DNA of 64,000 bases, taken from an uncultured Bacteroidia bacterium (GTDB lineage: Bacteria > Bacteroidota > Bacteroidia > Bacteroidales > F082). Within the stretch, counting starts at the first letter, position 1. Each line of letters begins with the position of its first letter. Under the pieces are notes generated by a model that was given only the letters and a program-made list of their open reading frames with translations, was not told the DNA's origin and made no database searches. Of this stretch, positions 42,177-51,006 are shown one piece after another. The stretch lies in assembly GCA_902786745.1 (NCBI GenBank), contig CADADR010000013.1, forward strand, positions 1 through 64,000, in the 5' to 3' direction. A program made the position numbers and the translations under genes.

Positions 42177-43151
42177 ATGGACGAAGAAACTATTGTTGAC
42201 CAAAGTAAGGCTCAAAGCCAAACTGGCAATAAAGAAGACAAGAAAAACGACAAGGATGCTCCTAAGGGCAAAAGGAAAATAACAACTGCGACGCGAATTA
42301 CAGCAGCGGCATTTGCAGGTGGAATGGCAACTCGTTTGTTTTCACCTATGAAAGTGTTTCCCAATGCATCTGTTGAGGGACTCTTCGATTCCGATGCTCA
42401 TACAGAAGAGTCAGAGCCGGCACCAGTAGCATCCACACATCTTGTGGGACATAATATGCCTGTCGCTTCGGAAGTCAATGATTCGTTGAGTTTTAACGAG
42501 GCTTTTGCGGCGGCTCGTAAAGAAACCGGCCCTGGCGGATTGTTTGTTTGGAATGGGCATACCTACGGGACATACTACAAGAACGAATGGGATGCCATGT
42601 CGCAGGAAGAACAAGACCAGTATTGGGCAGATGTGCAACACACCTCGCAACAAATCCATTATGATGAACCTGAAATTGAATCAGAATCTGTTACCGATTT
42701 GGAAATAGAGCCGGATTCCGAACTTGTTGAAGTTGAGATGGATGACGAATCGGATGTTGAAGTGGTTATTGATGATGAAATCGAATCAGACGAAATCGTT
42801 GAGGTGGAGGGTGAGGAATTGATTGAGGTTTCAATTGATGGTGACGATGAAGCGGAAGTCTTGGTTGACGATGTTGATGAAAACGAGGAAATCGAGCTTG
42901 CCGTGGAAACGGATGACGAGATCCTTGAAGACCCTTTGCCTATAGATGTTGATACTGAGGAGGATGAGGTTGCTTTTGATGAAAATGAAATATTGCAAAC
43001 AGAGGATGAGATGGATATGTCTGATGACTTGTTGGATAATCAAGTGGAAGAGTGTGCTACTGAGAATGCTGACATTGATGATTTTGCCTCAACATCACTT
43101 GACCCTGAGATTGAAATTGAGAATGATATGGATATGAGCGATTTTTCGTAA
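42177..43151 (+). CDS. Acidic protein with conserved FVW-G-x-YGTYY motif, first gene of the signalling operon
   Basis: This 324-residue protein has a basic N-terminus (about 1-40), a weakly hydrophobic stretch (TATRITAAAFAGGMATRLF, about 41-59), a compact motif GGLFVWNGHTYGTYYKNEWD (about 119-138), and a C-terminal half dominated by Asp and Glu in short beta-like repeats (VEVEMDDES, VEVVIDDEIE). The FVW...YGTYY...EWD block is one I associate with Bacteroidales proteins of unknown function. The acidic tail could bind cations or basic proteins. It starts the operon of kinases, FHA proteins, PP2C and caspase. I chose the ATG at 42177 because an upstream TTG lies inside the promoter. Confidence 0.65.
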   Translation: MDEETIVDQSKAQSQTGNKEDKKNDKDAPKGKRKITTATRITAAAFAGGMATRLFSPMKVFPNASVEGLFDSDAHTEESEPAPVASTHLVGHNMPVASEVNDSLSFNEAFAAARKETGPGGLFVWNGHTYGTYYKNEWDAMSQEEQDQYWADVQHTSQQIHYDEPEIESESVTDLEIEPDSELVEVEMDDESDVEVVIDDEIESDEIVEVEGEELIEVSIDGDDEAEVLVDDVDENEEIELAVETDDEILEDPLPIDVDTEEDEVAFDENEILQTEDEMDMSDDLLDNQVEECATENADIDDFASTSLDPEIEIENDMDMSDFS

Positions 43152-43171
43152 ATTAGATTATTCCTTTGATT

Positions 43172-43723
43172 ATGAGCAAAAAAGTGAAAATATCCGTGAC
43201 TTGCCCGCAATGTGGCTCCAAGTTGCCAGTGGCCATTATAGAGGACGATTTGGGCAAGAAAAAGTCGTGCGTGTGTCCAAATTGTCAAAAGAAGCTCACT
43301 TTTTCGGTATCAATGAAATTGGCATCAAAATTTGGGAGCGACCCAACTTTAGGCGGCAATGAAAAAGATATTTCCTTGATAATTGAGACTGTTCCCAATG
43401 CAATGACGGTCTACCAAAGTTTTGAGTTGACTTCCGAGTACTACACCATCGGACGTAAAAACAGTGGAGGCCCTGAGCACCGTCCCGATGTGGAAGTGGA
43501 AACTACTGACAAAAAGATGAGTCGCAAACACGCTGCCATCCGAAAGAAAGGCAAGTCGGGCTTCACACTTAAGGACATCGGCAGCAAAAACGGCGTGTAT
43601 TTTAACAACATTAAGCTTGACGCCGATGAGGAAGTGTATCTGGGCGATGGCGATACGATTCGTCTTGGTGAAACAGAGTTTCGTGTCAACATTGCCGAAC
43701 AATCTGATGATCTGACACAATGA
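43172..43723 (+). CDS. FHA-domain protein with N-terminal zinc ribbon
   Basis: This 183-residue cytoplasmic protein starts with a zinc ribbon (CPQCGSKLPVAI... CVCPNCQKKL, about 10-40). A forkhead-associated domain (about 88-175) follows, with the signature YTIGRKNSG, SRKHAAIRKK and DIGSKNGVYFNNIKL. FHA domains bind phosphothreonine, so this is a likely reader of the kinases encoded next door. The ATG at 43172 is preferred over TTG at 43166. It is 20 bases from the acidic-protein gene and 55 from the first kinase; that gap is filled by a palindrome. Confidence 0.88.
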   Translation: MSKKVKISVTCPQCGSKLPVAIIEDDLGKKKSCVCPNCQKKLTFSVSMKLASKFGSDPTLGGNEKDISLIIETVPNAMTVYQSFELTSEYYTIGRKNSGGPEHRPDVEVETTDKKMSRKHAAIRKKGKSGFTLKDIGSKNGVYFNNIKLDADEEVYLGDGDTIRLGETEFRVNIAEQSDDLTQ

Positions 43724-43728
43724 ATGTT

Positions 43729-43762
43729 TTGTTGTAGAGAGGCAGCTGCCTCTATACAACAA
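43729..43762. repeat. 34-bp near-perfect palindrome between FHA and kinase genes
   Basis: TTGTTGTAGAGAGGCAG (43729-43745) and CTGCCTCTATACAACAA (43746-43762) are inverse copies with one mismatch and no loop. It has no terminator T run. Confidence 0.7.
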
Positions 43763-43778
43763 TTAATAGACAATCCTA

Positions 43779-45872
43779 ATGACCCAAGAAGATTTCTTCA
43801 AACGCTACACCTACACGCCAAGCCGCGACCGCATTGGGGGCGGCGGCTTCGGGACGGTGTACAAAGCATACGACAACTTATTGCATCGTGAGGTAGCCAT
43901 CAAGGTTTCGGAGGTGAAGACCACAGTCGATGGTGCGAAGACCTTTTCGTTGAGAGACGAATTCGAGGCACTGAACCACGTGCCCAAACACCCCAACATT
44001 GCCAACTACGAGGAGTTTTACTCTTTCGAAATGCCTAACGGTGTCTTTGACTATGCCGTAATGCAATACTACCCCGACGGCAACCTGAGCAACGCCATCA
44101 AGCAAGGCCTGACGGCAGAGCAGAAGGAAGACGTTGCCACCCAACTCTTGGAAGGCATCGATTTCCTCCACAAGCACAAGGTTGTACACCGCGACCTGAA
44201 GCCTGGCAATATACTGATTGTGAGACATGCCGGCAGAATGATTCCGCTCATTACTGACTTTGGCCTGAGCAAAGCCACAGGTATGGGTGAAAACAGCGTG
44301 TTCAGCAACAGTTTCGGTGCTGGCACACCGCGCTACAGTTCGCCGGAACAGTTGCAGGGCAACCCCTTGCGCTTCAATACGGACTTGTGGTCGTATGGTA
44401 CCATCCTATACGAGTTGTTCACGGGCGAGCAGCTCTTCACGGCAGGCAGTGGTGCGGCTAACACCGCCCAAGCCGATATGGAAGTTTACAACAAGATTGT
44501 GAACGGCAATGTGCAGAGCCTTGGCAAGATACCCGAGAAGTGGCGCAAGGTGGCGGAGCGATGCCTCGTGGTGGACCCAATCAAGCGCGCCAAGGATGCC
44601 GCCGAGTTGTTCGCCATCATCAGAGGCGACAACGACGAGACCGAGATAACCGAAGGTCCTTCCGCCCCCGGTAGGCGTCCCCCTTTGCAAAGGGGGGCAG
44701 GGGGGATTCCGAAGACCCCGGCAGGCTCAGCTTCCCCCCAAACCCCTCATAGCGGGCCTGACTCGCTATCTCCTACGCCAAACGACAAACCCGGTAACAA
44801 AAAAGGCCTATGGATAGGCATAGGCATAGCCGCAGCCGTAATAGTGGCCTTGTTGCTATTGCTAAAACCCAATCAAGAACTCACTCCAACTGACCCCGAC
44901 ACGCAAGCCTACGAAGCCTGCCAGACCGTGGCCGACTACCGTGCCTATATGAGAGACTACGGCCGCAATGCTTTGCATTACTCTGATGCAACATCATTCA
45001 TTGACCAATATATGGCCGACAGCGTGAAACAAATCCAAGATTCGTTGGCTATGGTTCAAGCCCAGCAGCAGGCCGAGGACGAGCGGATTGCCCAAGTCGA
45101 AGCGGAGAAGAAAGAAGAAGCCGCCTACAAGAAATGCACGACTATCGATGCTTGTAATGCCTATTTGAAGGCTTATCCGAAGGGACGCTATGTTGATGAG
45201 GTGAAGTCCAAGAAAGCTGAATTGGAAGAGCAATTCAAAACAGAAAAAGAAACGTTTGTTACTGGCAGCGCTAATGGCCACGACTATGTTGATCTCGGTT
45301 TACCAAGTGGAACGCTGTGGGCTACCAGTAATGTGGGAGGCAGTAAGCCCGAAGACTATGGCAACTATTATGCATGGGGCGAGACTAAGACGAAGAGCGT
45401 TTATAACTGGGAGACCTACAAATATGCAAACGGTGCCAAAGACAAGCTGACGAAGTATTGCAACTTGAGCAGATATGGTAACAATGGCTTTACTGACAAC
45501 CTTACAACCTTACAGGCTGGTGACGACCCAGCCACATCCAATTGGGGAAGCGGCTGGCGTACGCCGAGCAGAGAGCAATGGGACGAATTACAACAATATA
45601 CCACTAGCAAATGGACAACATGGAATGGGGTGAAGGGTAGGCTTTTCATGTCAAGGAAGAATGGAAAAAAGCTTTTCCTTCCCGCCGCCTCTTACCGCTT
45701 TGATAGTTATATCCTTAACCGCGGTCATGATGGTGAATACTGGTCGCTTACTGCTGATGGTACTTCCACGTGGTGTTTCTCGTTTAATTCAACCTACACG
45801 GACCAATGCTATTTGAATATGATAGGTAACCGCGAACATGGTAATTCCGTGCGCCCTGTCCGTCAGAACTAA
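43779..45872 (+). CDS. Transmembrane Ser/Thr protein kinase 1 with FISUMP ectodomain
   Basis: This 697-residue Hanks-type kinase has its kinase domain at about 12-265: Gly loop IGGGGFGTVYKA, Lys42, HRDLKPGN (about 138), DFG (about 160) and GTPRYSSPEQ. All catalytic residues are intact. A Pro-rich linker (about 285-340) contains two palindromic repeats in frame. The membrane helix is about 342-362 (LWIGIGIAAAVIVALLLLL). Outside are repeats around CQTVADYRAY and CTTIDACNAYLKAYPKG, a coiled stretch, then a FISUMP domain (about 500-697, YVDLGLPSGTLWATSNVG, NWGSGWRTPSREQWDEL). It is paralogous to kinase 2 and less closely to kinase 3. Confidence 0.92.
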   Translation: MTQEDFFKRYTYTPSRDRIGGGGFGTVYKAYDNLLHREVAIKVSEVKTTVDGAKTFSLRDEFEALNHVPKHPNIANYEEFYSFEMPNGVFDYAVMQYYPDGNLSNAIKQGLTAEQKEDVATQLLEGIDFLHKHKVVHRDLKPGNILIVRHAGRMIPLITDFGLSKATGMGENSVFSNSFGAGTPRYSSPEQLQGNPLRFNTDLWSYGTILYELFTGEQLFTAGSGAANTAQADMEVYNKIVNGNVQSLGKIPEKWRKVAERCLVVDPIKRAKDAAELFAIIRGDNDETEITEGPSAPGRRPPLQRGAGGIPKTPAGSASPQTPHSGPDSLSPTPNDKPGNKKGLWIGIGIAAAVIVALLLLLKPNQELTPTDPDTQAYEACQTVADYRAYMRDYGRNALHYSDATSFIDQYMADSVKQIQDSLAMVQAQQQAEDERIAQVEAEKKEEAAYKKCTTIDACNAYLKAYPKGRYVDEVKSKKAELEEQFKTEKETFVTGSANGHDYVDLGLPSGTLWATSNVGGSKPEDYGNYYAWGETKTKSVYNWETYKYANGAKDKLTKYCNLSRYGNNGFTDNLTTLQAGDDPATSNWGSGWRTPSREQWDELQQYTTSKWTTWNGVKGRLFMSRKNGKKLFLPAASYRFDSYILNRGHDGEYWSLTADGTSTWCFSFNSTYTDQCYLNMIGNREHGNSVRPVRQN
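44679..44696. repeat. In-frame palindrome in the linker of kinase 1
   Basis: CCCCCTTTGCAAAGGGGG is a perfect 18-bp palindrome. With its flanks it encodes PPLQRGAGG. The same segment occurs in kinase 2 (46923-46940) but not in kinase 3. Confidence 0.75.
44749..44769. repeat. In-frame hairpin repeat in the linker of kinase 1
   Basis: ATAGCGGGC-ctga-CTCGCTAT, encoding part of PHSGPDSLS. It aligns with the intergenic hairpin at 36290-36310 and with 51899-51919. Confidence 0.65.
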
Positions 45873-45914
45873 CCCATGTTCCGTTGCGCCCACGGGTGAG
45901 ACGGGCACTTCCAC

Positions 45915-45983
45915 CGCTCAGGAGCAGTCGGGCGAGGCGCGCGCAGGGCGCGCTACCCAGCCTCGCTCGGCTGCTCCTGAGCG
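45915..45983. repeat. 69-bp palindromic element between kinases 1 and 2
   Basis: CGCTCAGGAGCAG...GGCGAGGC (45915-45938) is matched inversely by 45960-45983 with two mismatches over 24 bases. The loop is GC-rich. It lies in the 150-base gap after the kinase 1 stop. Confidence 0.65.
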
Positions 45984-46022
45984 CAACAGACAACAATTCA
46001 ACAGTTAAACAATCAACAATAC

Positions 46023-48344
46023 ATGACTCAACAGGAATTTTTCAGCCGCTACTCCTACAGCCCAAGCCGCGACCGCATCGGGGGCGGCGGCTTCGGGACG
46101 GTGTATAAGGCAAAAGACAATGTGCTTCACCGCGAGGTGGCCATCAAGGTCAGCGAGGTGAAGACCACCGCCGATGGCAAGAAGACCTTCTCGCTGAAGG
46201 ACGAGTTTGAAGCCTTGAACCACGTACCCAAGCACCCCAACATCGCCAACTACGAGGCGTTCTACTCCTACGAGAGTCCACAAGGCCTTTTCGACTATGC
46301 CGTGATGCAATACTATCCCGACGGCAACCTTGGCAACGCCATCAGGCAAGGGCTGACGGCGGAGCAGAAGGAGGATATCGCCACGCAGTTGCTCGAAGGC
46401 ATAGCCTTCCTCCACCAGCACAAGGTGGTGCACCGCGACCTAAAGCCTGGCAACATTCTCATCGTAAGGGATGGCAATCGTGTCATCCCGCTCATCACCG
46501 ACTTCGGCCTGAGCAAGGCCGCAGGCGTGGTGGACGGGAGCGTGTTCAGCAATAGCTTTGGCGCGGGCACACCGCGCTACAGCTCTCCCGAACAGCTGCA
46601 AGGCAATCCCTTGCGCTTCAACACCGACCTTTGGTCGTATGGCGCCATCTTATATGAACTGTTCACGGGTGAGCAGCTTTTCAGCGCAGGCAGCGGCGCG
46701 GCCAACACCGCGCAGGCCGACATGGAGATCTACAACAAGATTGTGAACGGCAATGTGCAGAGTCTTGGCAAGATGCCAGAAACGTGGCGCAAGGTGACGG
46801 AGCGATGCCTCGTGGTGGATGCCACCAAGCGCGCGAAGGATGCCGGCGAGTTGTTCGCCATCATCAAAGGCGACGAGGACGAGACCGAGATAACCGAAGG
46901 TCCTTCCGACCCCGGTAGGCGTCCCCCTTTGCAAAGGGGGGCAGGGGGGATTCCGAAGACCCCGGCAGGCTCAGCTTCCCCCCAAACCCCTCATAGCGAG
47001 CCTGCCCCACTATCCCCTACACCCACCGACAAACCCAATAACAAGAAAGGCCTATGGATAGGCATAGGCATAGCCGCAGCCGTAGTGGTGGCCTTGTTGC
47101 TGTTGCTAAAACCCAAGCAAGAGCCCACTCCAACCGACCCCGACACGCAAGCCTACGAAGCCTGCCAAACGGTGGCAGACTACCGCGCCTATTTGAGTGA
47201 CTACGGGCGCAATGCCATCCACTACAACGAAGCCCAGCAGTACGTTGATAACTACATTGCCGATAGCAGCCAGCAAGCACAGCAGGCCCTCGCTGAGGTC
47301 AAAGCCATGGAACAGGTCGAGACTGATGCACAATCACAAGCCGATGCCATAGCTAAGGCAGAAATGGCAGAAAAGAAAGAAGAAGAGGCATATAAGAAAT
47401 GTACATCTTTATTATCATGCTATCGATATAATAAGAGTTATCCAAATGGAAGATTTCACGATGTTGTACAGTTAAGGATGTATGAATTGGAACCTATTGA
47501 ATGGGCTATGAGGAATAATTCAGTTACTATCACGTTTAACCCTGATTCTTATAATTTGCCAACCAGGAGAGCTGTGATATATATGAGAGAAATTGCCGAG
47601 GTTGTCAAAACAAACAACTATAAATATAAACTTCGATTGACGGGAACTGGTGATGGGAAAGCGTCTCAAAAAAACCAGACTCTTGCAGAGAATCGGTGTA
47701 AAAGAATAAAACTTGAATTGATGGAATTAGGTATGCCAGAAGATATTTTTATTATTGAAACAACAGCATCTGAAATTGGCTATGGCCGCGTAAGGGTTCA
47801 ATTGGTGCAAGAGGGAGAAAATGGCGAAATTTCAGAATTGCAAACGACATATGGGGCTCCTAATCCTTCGAAGTCTTTAGTTGGTGTATATTATTTCCCC
47901 AATGGGAATGTGGACATGGCAAATACTGAAAATAGACTTGCTAGAGAAGCTGTTTGTGATTATATGGGTTCTGGGAAAAAAATCCATGGCTTTGAAATTA
48001 GAGGGTTTGTTTCCCCTGAGATGGAAGACCGAATCTCAAATCTTTATGCCAATGCGGTAGTAGAAGACATTAAGACAGCGTTGAGAAACACAAACGTGGA
48101 TGTTGATAACTTAAAATTCAAGGGTGTTGGATGCGGGATATTGGATGGGGAACAAATCTACGTTAGAATAGAATGGTCCGATTTCGAAGACCTACATTCT
48201 GTTTACGAAATGCTTGGATTACACGGATTACGTGAAGATTGGGCTGATAAAAGACAAGCTTGGAAAAAAGTGTTCCAGACTTATCCTCAACTTGTAAAAG
48301 AATTAGCTCCTGGTCTTCGCTATGCAGAAGTGTATGCATATTGA
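46023..48344 (+). CDS. Transmembrane Ser/Thr protein kinase 2 with OmpA-like ectodomain
   Basis: This 773-residue kinase closely matches kinase 1 through the kinase domain, linker, membrane helix (about 342-362) and first extracytoplasmic repeat. Lys42, HRDLKPGN and DFG are intact. Beyond about residue 470 the FISUMP domain is replaced by a different region. Its part around 535-600 (GTGDGKASQKNQTLAENRCK) has the spacing of OmpA-type peptidoglycan-binding domains. A further domain follows (GVYYFPNGNVDM...FEIRGFVSPEMEDRISNLYA), possibly a second OmpA-like copy. This 3' part is AT-rich compared with the kinase half. It is likely an envelope sensor. Confidence 0.88.
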   Translation: MTQQEFFSRYSYSPSRDRIGGGGFGTVYKAKDNVLHREVAIKVSEVKTTADGKKTFSLKDEFEALNHVPKHPNIANYEAFYSYESPQGLFDYAVMQYYPDGNLGNAIRQGLTAEQKEDIATQLLEGIAFLHQHKVVHRDLKPGNILIVRDGNRVIPLITDFGLSKAAGVVDGSVFSNSFGAGTPRYSSPEQLQGNPLRFNTDLWSYGAILYELFTGEQLFSAGSGAANTAQADMEIYNKIVNGNVQSLGKMPETWRKVTERCLVVDATKRAKDAGELFAIIKGDEDETEITEGPSDPGRRPPLQRGAGGIPKTPAGSASPQTPHSEPAPLSPTPTDKPNNKKGLWIGIGIAAAVVVALLLLLKPKQEPTPTDPDTQAYEACQTVADYRAYLSDYGRNAIHYNEAQQYVDNYIADSSQQAQQALAEVKAMEQVETDAQSQADAIAKAEMAEKKEEEAYKKCTSLLSCYRYNKSYPNGRFHDVVQLRMYELEPIEWAMRNNSVTITFNPDSYNLPTRRAVIYMREIAEVVKTNNYKYKLRLTGTGDGKASQKNQTLAENRCKRIKLELMELGMPEDIFIIETTASEIGYGRVRVQLVQEGENGEISELQTTYGAPNPSKSLVGVYYFPNGNVDMANTENRLAREAVCDYMGSGKKIHGFEIRGFVSPEMEDRISNLYANAVVEDIKTALRNTNVDVDNLKFKGVGCGILDGEQIYVRIEWSDFEDLHSVYEMLGLHGLREDWADKRQAWKKVFQTYPQLVKELAPGLRYAEVYAY
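46923..46940. repeat. In-frame palindrome in the linker of kinase 2
   Basis: CCCCCTTTGCAAAGGGGG, identical to the copy in kinase 1 and encoding the same peptide. Confidence 0.75.
46993..47013. repeat. Degenerate hairpin repeat in the linker of kinase 2
   Basis: ATAGCGAGC-ctgc-CCCACTAT is homologous to the hairpin at 44749 but has lost two pairs. Confidence 0.5.
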
Positions 48345-48366
48345 TTATTGATAAACAACAAATAAT

Positions 48367-49437
48367 ATGAACATCCAACAATTCACCCAAATCGGCAAAC
48401 GCAGCAACAACGAAGACAGCCTCGGCATGAGTGCTGGGTTGCTTACCGTGTGCGACGGCATGGGCGGGCATGTCGCTGGCGAACGTGCTTCGGCCTTCGT
48501 GAAGGATGCCTTGCTCAAAGCCTTTGCGGAGCCTCAGCCGCTCGGCAAAATGGAAATCCAGCAACAACTCAACCAAGTGCAGCAAGACCTCAACCAACTC
48601 TTGGAAAAGGAACCTGAGTTGGAGAAGATGGGCACCACCTTCACGGGCGTTTTCGTCACACCCGATGTGTGGTATGCCGCCCACATCGGCGACAGCCGCA
48701 TCTACTTGTTCCGTCCCTCGGAGCAGAAATTGTGGCACACTTGGGATCATTCGTTGGTTGGCGAACTGATGCGCACCAAGGAAATCCCCATCGAGGCGGG
48801 GCGCTTCCATCCCATGTCAAACCGTATCTCAAAGGCCATCATCGCGCAGAAAGACGGTAAGCTCGCCAATGCCTCCATCGTGAAAATTGACGAACTGAAA
48901 AAGGGCGACATTCTTTTGCTCTGCTCCGATGGCGTCGTTGAGGCTTGGGGTGATTTGGAATTAGTACAACTCTTTTCGGATGAAAGCCTCAGCTTTGAGC
49001 AAAAATGCAAGAAATTGGCCCAGCAGTGCAATGAGAAATCAAAGGATAACAACACGGCCATCATTGCCGAGATAGGTGAGGAGGATGCTTTCTGCTACGG
49101 CACCAACGACGAACTGGAATGGACGACCTTCGACGAGGTGGAGGCGGATTATCAACAGTATCTCAAGGATAACGAGAAATTGAAAGAAGTCCATAAAGCG
49201 CAAGAAAATAAACCTGCGCAGAAAGAGGAAACATCGCCAAACGCTGAATCAGAGAAAGAACCAATGGCTAAGGACAATTTGCAAAAGCCTATGGACAAAA
49301 CCAAGAAACCATATATTAAGCCATCAACGTCGAGTTCTTCTCAACAGGAGGGCAAACCCAAAAGAAAGAAATCCTTATGGGTGGTCATCTTGTTTATTGC
49401 GGTTGCCGCCGTTGTTGCATACTTTTTCTTGAAATGA
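48367..49437 (+). CDS. PP2C-family Ser/Thr phosphatase with C-terminal membrane anchor
   Basis: This 356-residue metal-dependent phosphatase has the PP2C motifs RSNNEDSLG (first metal Asp), CDGMGGHVAGERAS (about 29-42), TFTGVF, AHIGDSRIYLF (about 100-110), LLCSDGVVEAW (about 180-190) and DNNTAIIAEI (second metal Asp). A charged linker (about 250-330) leads to a single C-terminal helix (about 337-355, VVILFIAVAAVVAYFFL), so the catalytic domain faces the cytoplasm. It should reverse the action of the neighbouring kinases. It starts 22 bases after kinase 2 and overlaps the caspase gene (ATGA). Confidence 0.94.
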   Translation: MNIQQFTQIGKRSNNEDSLGMSAGLLTVCDGMGGHVAGERASAFVKDALLKAFAEPQPLGKMEIQQQLNQVQQDLNQLLEKEPELEKMGTTFTGVFVTPDVWYAAHIGDSRIYLFRPSEQKLWHTWDHSLVGELMRTKEIPIEAGRFHPMSNRISKAIIAQKDGKLANASIVKIDELKKGDILLLCSDGVVEAWGDLELVQLFSDESLSFEQKCKKLAQQCNEKSKDNNTAIIAEIGEEDAFCYGTNDELEWTTFDEVEADYQQYLKDNEKLKEVHKAQENKPAQKEETSPNAESEKEPMAKDNLQKPMDKTKKPYIKPSTSSSSQQEGKPKRKKSLWVVILFIAVAAVVAYFFLK

Positions 49438-50255
49438 AAAAAAATACAGTTATGAAGAAAAGAATCACATTACTTTTATTATTGTTTTTGAGTCTGAGTG
49501 GCTTTGTCTTGGCCTATAACAACACATACGCCGTCGTCGTTGGCGTGGCAGACTACAAGAACTATACCCCGGGCGATGGTGACCTCAATTATACCATCAA
49601 TGATGCCCGTAGTTTCGCTGAGTTTCTGAAGTCCAAGAAGGGTGGAGCGGTGCCAGAAGAAAACATCGTCCTGCTCATTGATGCGCAAGCCTCGAAAGCG
49701 AATATTGTAGAGAAAGCTAAGGCCTTGTTCTCGAAAGCGAAAAAGGACGACCGTGTCATTTTCTATTTCTCGGGTCACGGCAGCAAAGGATGTTTCATTC
49801 CTTACGATGCAGGTGACATTGGCAACACCTTGCTGTATTTCAATGAAGTGAAGGCGATTTTCCGCACTGCCAAGTGTAATACCAAATTGCTTTTTGCCGA
49901 TGCTTGCTTTGCGGGAAGTATGAAAACAGGGTTGTCGTCCAACTCGGAGTTGAAAAAAAGCATAGAGAAAGGGCTAAAGGAAGCATCCAATATGAACATA
50001 GCCGTGATGATGTCGTGCCAAGGCGATGAAACTTCGATAGAATCATCAGAGTGGGGCAATGGCTTGTTTACCTATTATCTGATGAAAGGTCTTGGGGGCG
50101 ATGCCAATCGCGATGGCAACCAGTTCGTCACCATTCAGGAACTGTATTATTATGTGTATCACCAAGTTCAAGACAAAGCGGCCTCAAGAGGACATAGCCA
50201 AACGCCCGAGTTGTTCGGCAAGTTCGATTTGAGGCTTATTGTAGCTAAAGTGTAA
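49434..50255 (+). CDS. Exported caspase-like (peptidase C14 family) protein
   Basis: This 273-residue protein has a signal peptide (about 7-27, KKRITLLLLLFLSLSGFVLA) and a caspase/metacaspase p20-like domain: YAVVVGVADYKNY, the catalytic His in IFYFSGHGSKG (about 113) and the catalytic Cys in LLFADACFAGSM (about 157). Such peptidases usually cut after Arg/Lys or Asp. Export to the periplasm is unusual for a regulated death protease and suggests an envelope substrate. The ATG at 49434 is translationally coupled to the PP2C gene; the internal ATG at 49452 would give an equally good signal peptide. Three bases separate it from the next FHA gene. Confidence 0.9.
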   Translation: MKKNTVMKKRITLLLLLFLSLSGFVLAYNNTYAVVVGVADYKNYTPGDGDLNYTINDARSFAEFLKSKKGGAVPEENIVLLIDAQASKANIVEKAKALFSKAKKDDRVIFYFSGHGSKGCFIPYDAGDIGNTLLYFNEVKAIFRTAKCNTKLLFADACFAGSMKTGLSSNSELKKSIEKGLKEASNMNIAVMMSCQGDETSIESSEWGNGLFTYYLMKGLGGDANRDGNQFVTIQELYYYVYHQVQDKAASRGHSQTPELFGKFDLRLIVAKV

Positions 50256-50258
50256 ATT

Positions 50259-50999
50259 ATGGAAATAGAAATCAAAATAGGAAGAGAGGAATCGGGCACA
50301 GATGCCATAACCGTGCCTCAAACTTGCAAAAGGGTAGGCCGTCACCATGCCAAGATGCTTTGGAAAGATGGCATAGTCACCATTGAGGACAATGAATCGA
50401 CCAACGGCACTTTCGTCAGTGGCAAGCGCATTGCCAAAACCAAGGTGGGGGAGAACGACACGGTTTGGCTTGGCGGCAACAACGGCGATGGGGAATGTTA
50501 TCAGGTGGATATGAAAAAGGTGTTTGCCTCTTTCCGCGACACAGAATGGAAAGCCCGCACCGACTTCAGCGAAGAGTTTGAAGCGGTCAAGCAAGCCTAT
50601 ATTGACTATCAAACCGAAGTGGCCGAAGTGAAGACCAAGTTCACACAGTCGTCTCAAATGCCAAAACTGATCGCATCTTTGGTGCCGGCTGTGATAGGCT
50701 TGGTGATTTGTATCAGTCCGGCGTTGAAGGATGCGCCCGAGTCAGGCACTTGGAGAGCGATTGCGCTGTCTTCTGGAACTGTCATTTCCGGTATTGTCGG
50801 CTTTTTGACCTTGGGCAAAAGCAATCAGAGCAACGAAAAGATGAACGAGGCCATCACCGAGCTTCAAATCAAGTACCAGAAAAAGTATTGCTGCCCAAAG
50901 TGCCACAAGGAGTTTCAGCTGACGACTCACTGGAAAAAACTCTTGGCCGACGGCAAATGCCCCAACCCGAAATGCAATGCGAAATTTGTAAAAGAATGA
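50259..50999 (+). CDS. FHA-domain membrane protein with C-terminal zinc ribbon
   Basis: This 246-residue protein carries an FHA-like domain at about 5-85, with IGREESG, GRHHAKMLWKDG and DNESTNGTFVSGKRI. A helical stretch follows (about 88-130), then two membrane helices (about 135-155 and 165-187). The C-terminal zinc ribbon has CCPKCHKEF and CPNPKCNAKF (about 208-243). Both ends are probably cytoplasmic. It pairs phosphothreonine reading with membrane location, complementary to the soluble FHA protein upstream. It is three bases from the caspase gene and seven from kinase 3. Confidence 0.85.
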   Translation: MEIEIKIGREESGTDAITVPQTCKRVGRHHAKMLWKDGIVTIEDNESTNGTFVSGKRIAKTKVGENDTVWLGGNNGDGECYQVDMKKVFASFRDTEWKARTDFSEEFEAVKQAYIDYQTEVAEVKTKFTQSSQMPKLIASLVPAVIGLVICISPALKDAPESGTWRAIALSSGTVISGIVGFLTLGKSNQSNEKMNEAITELQIKYQKKYCCPKCHKEFQLTTHWKKLLADGKCPNPKCNAKFVKE

Positions 51000-51006
51000 T
51001 ACATAA

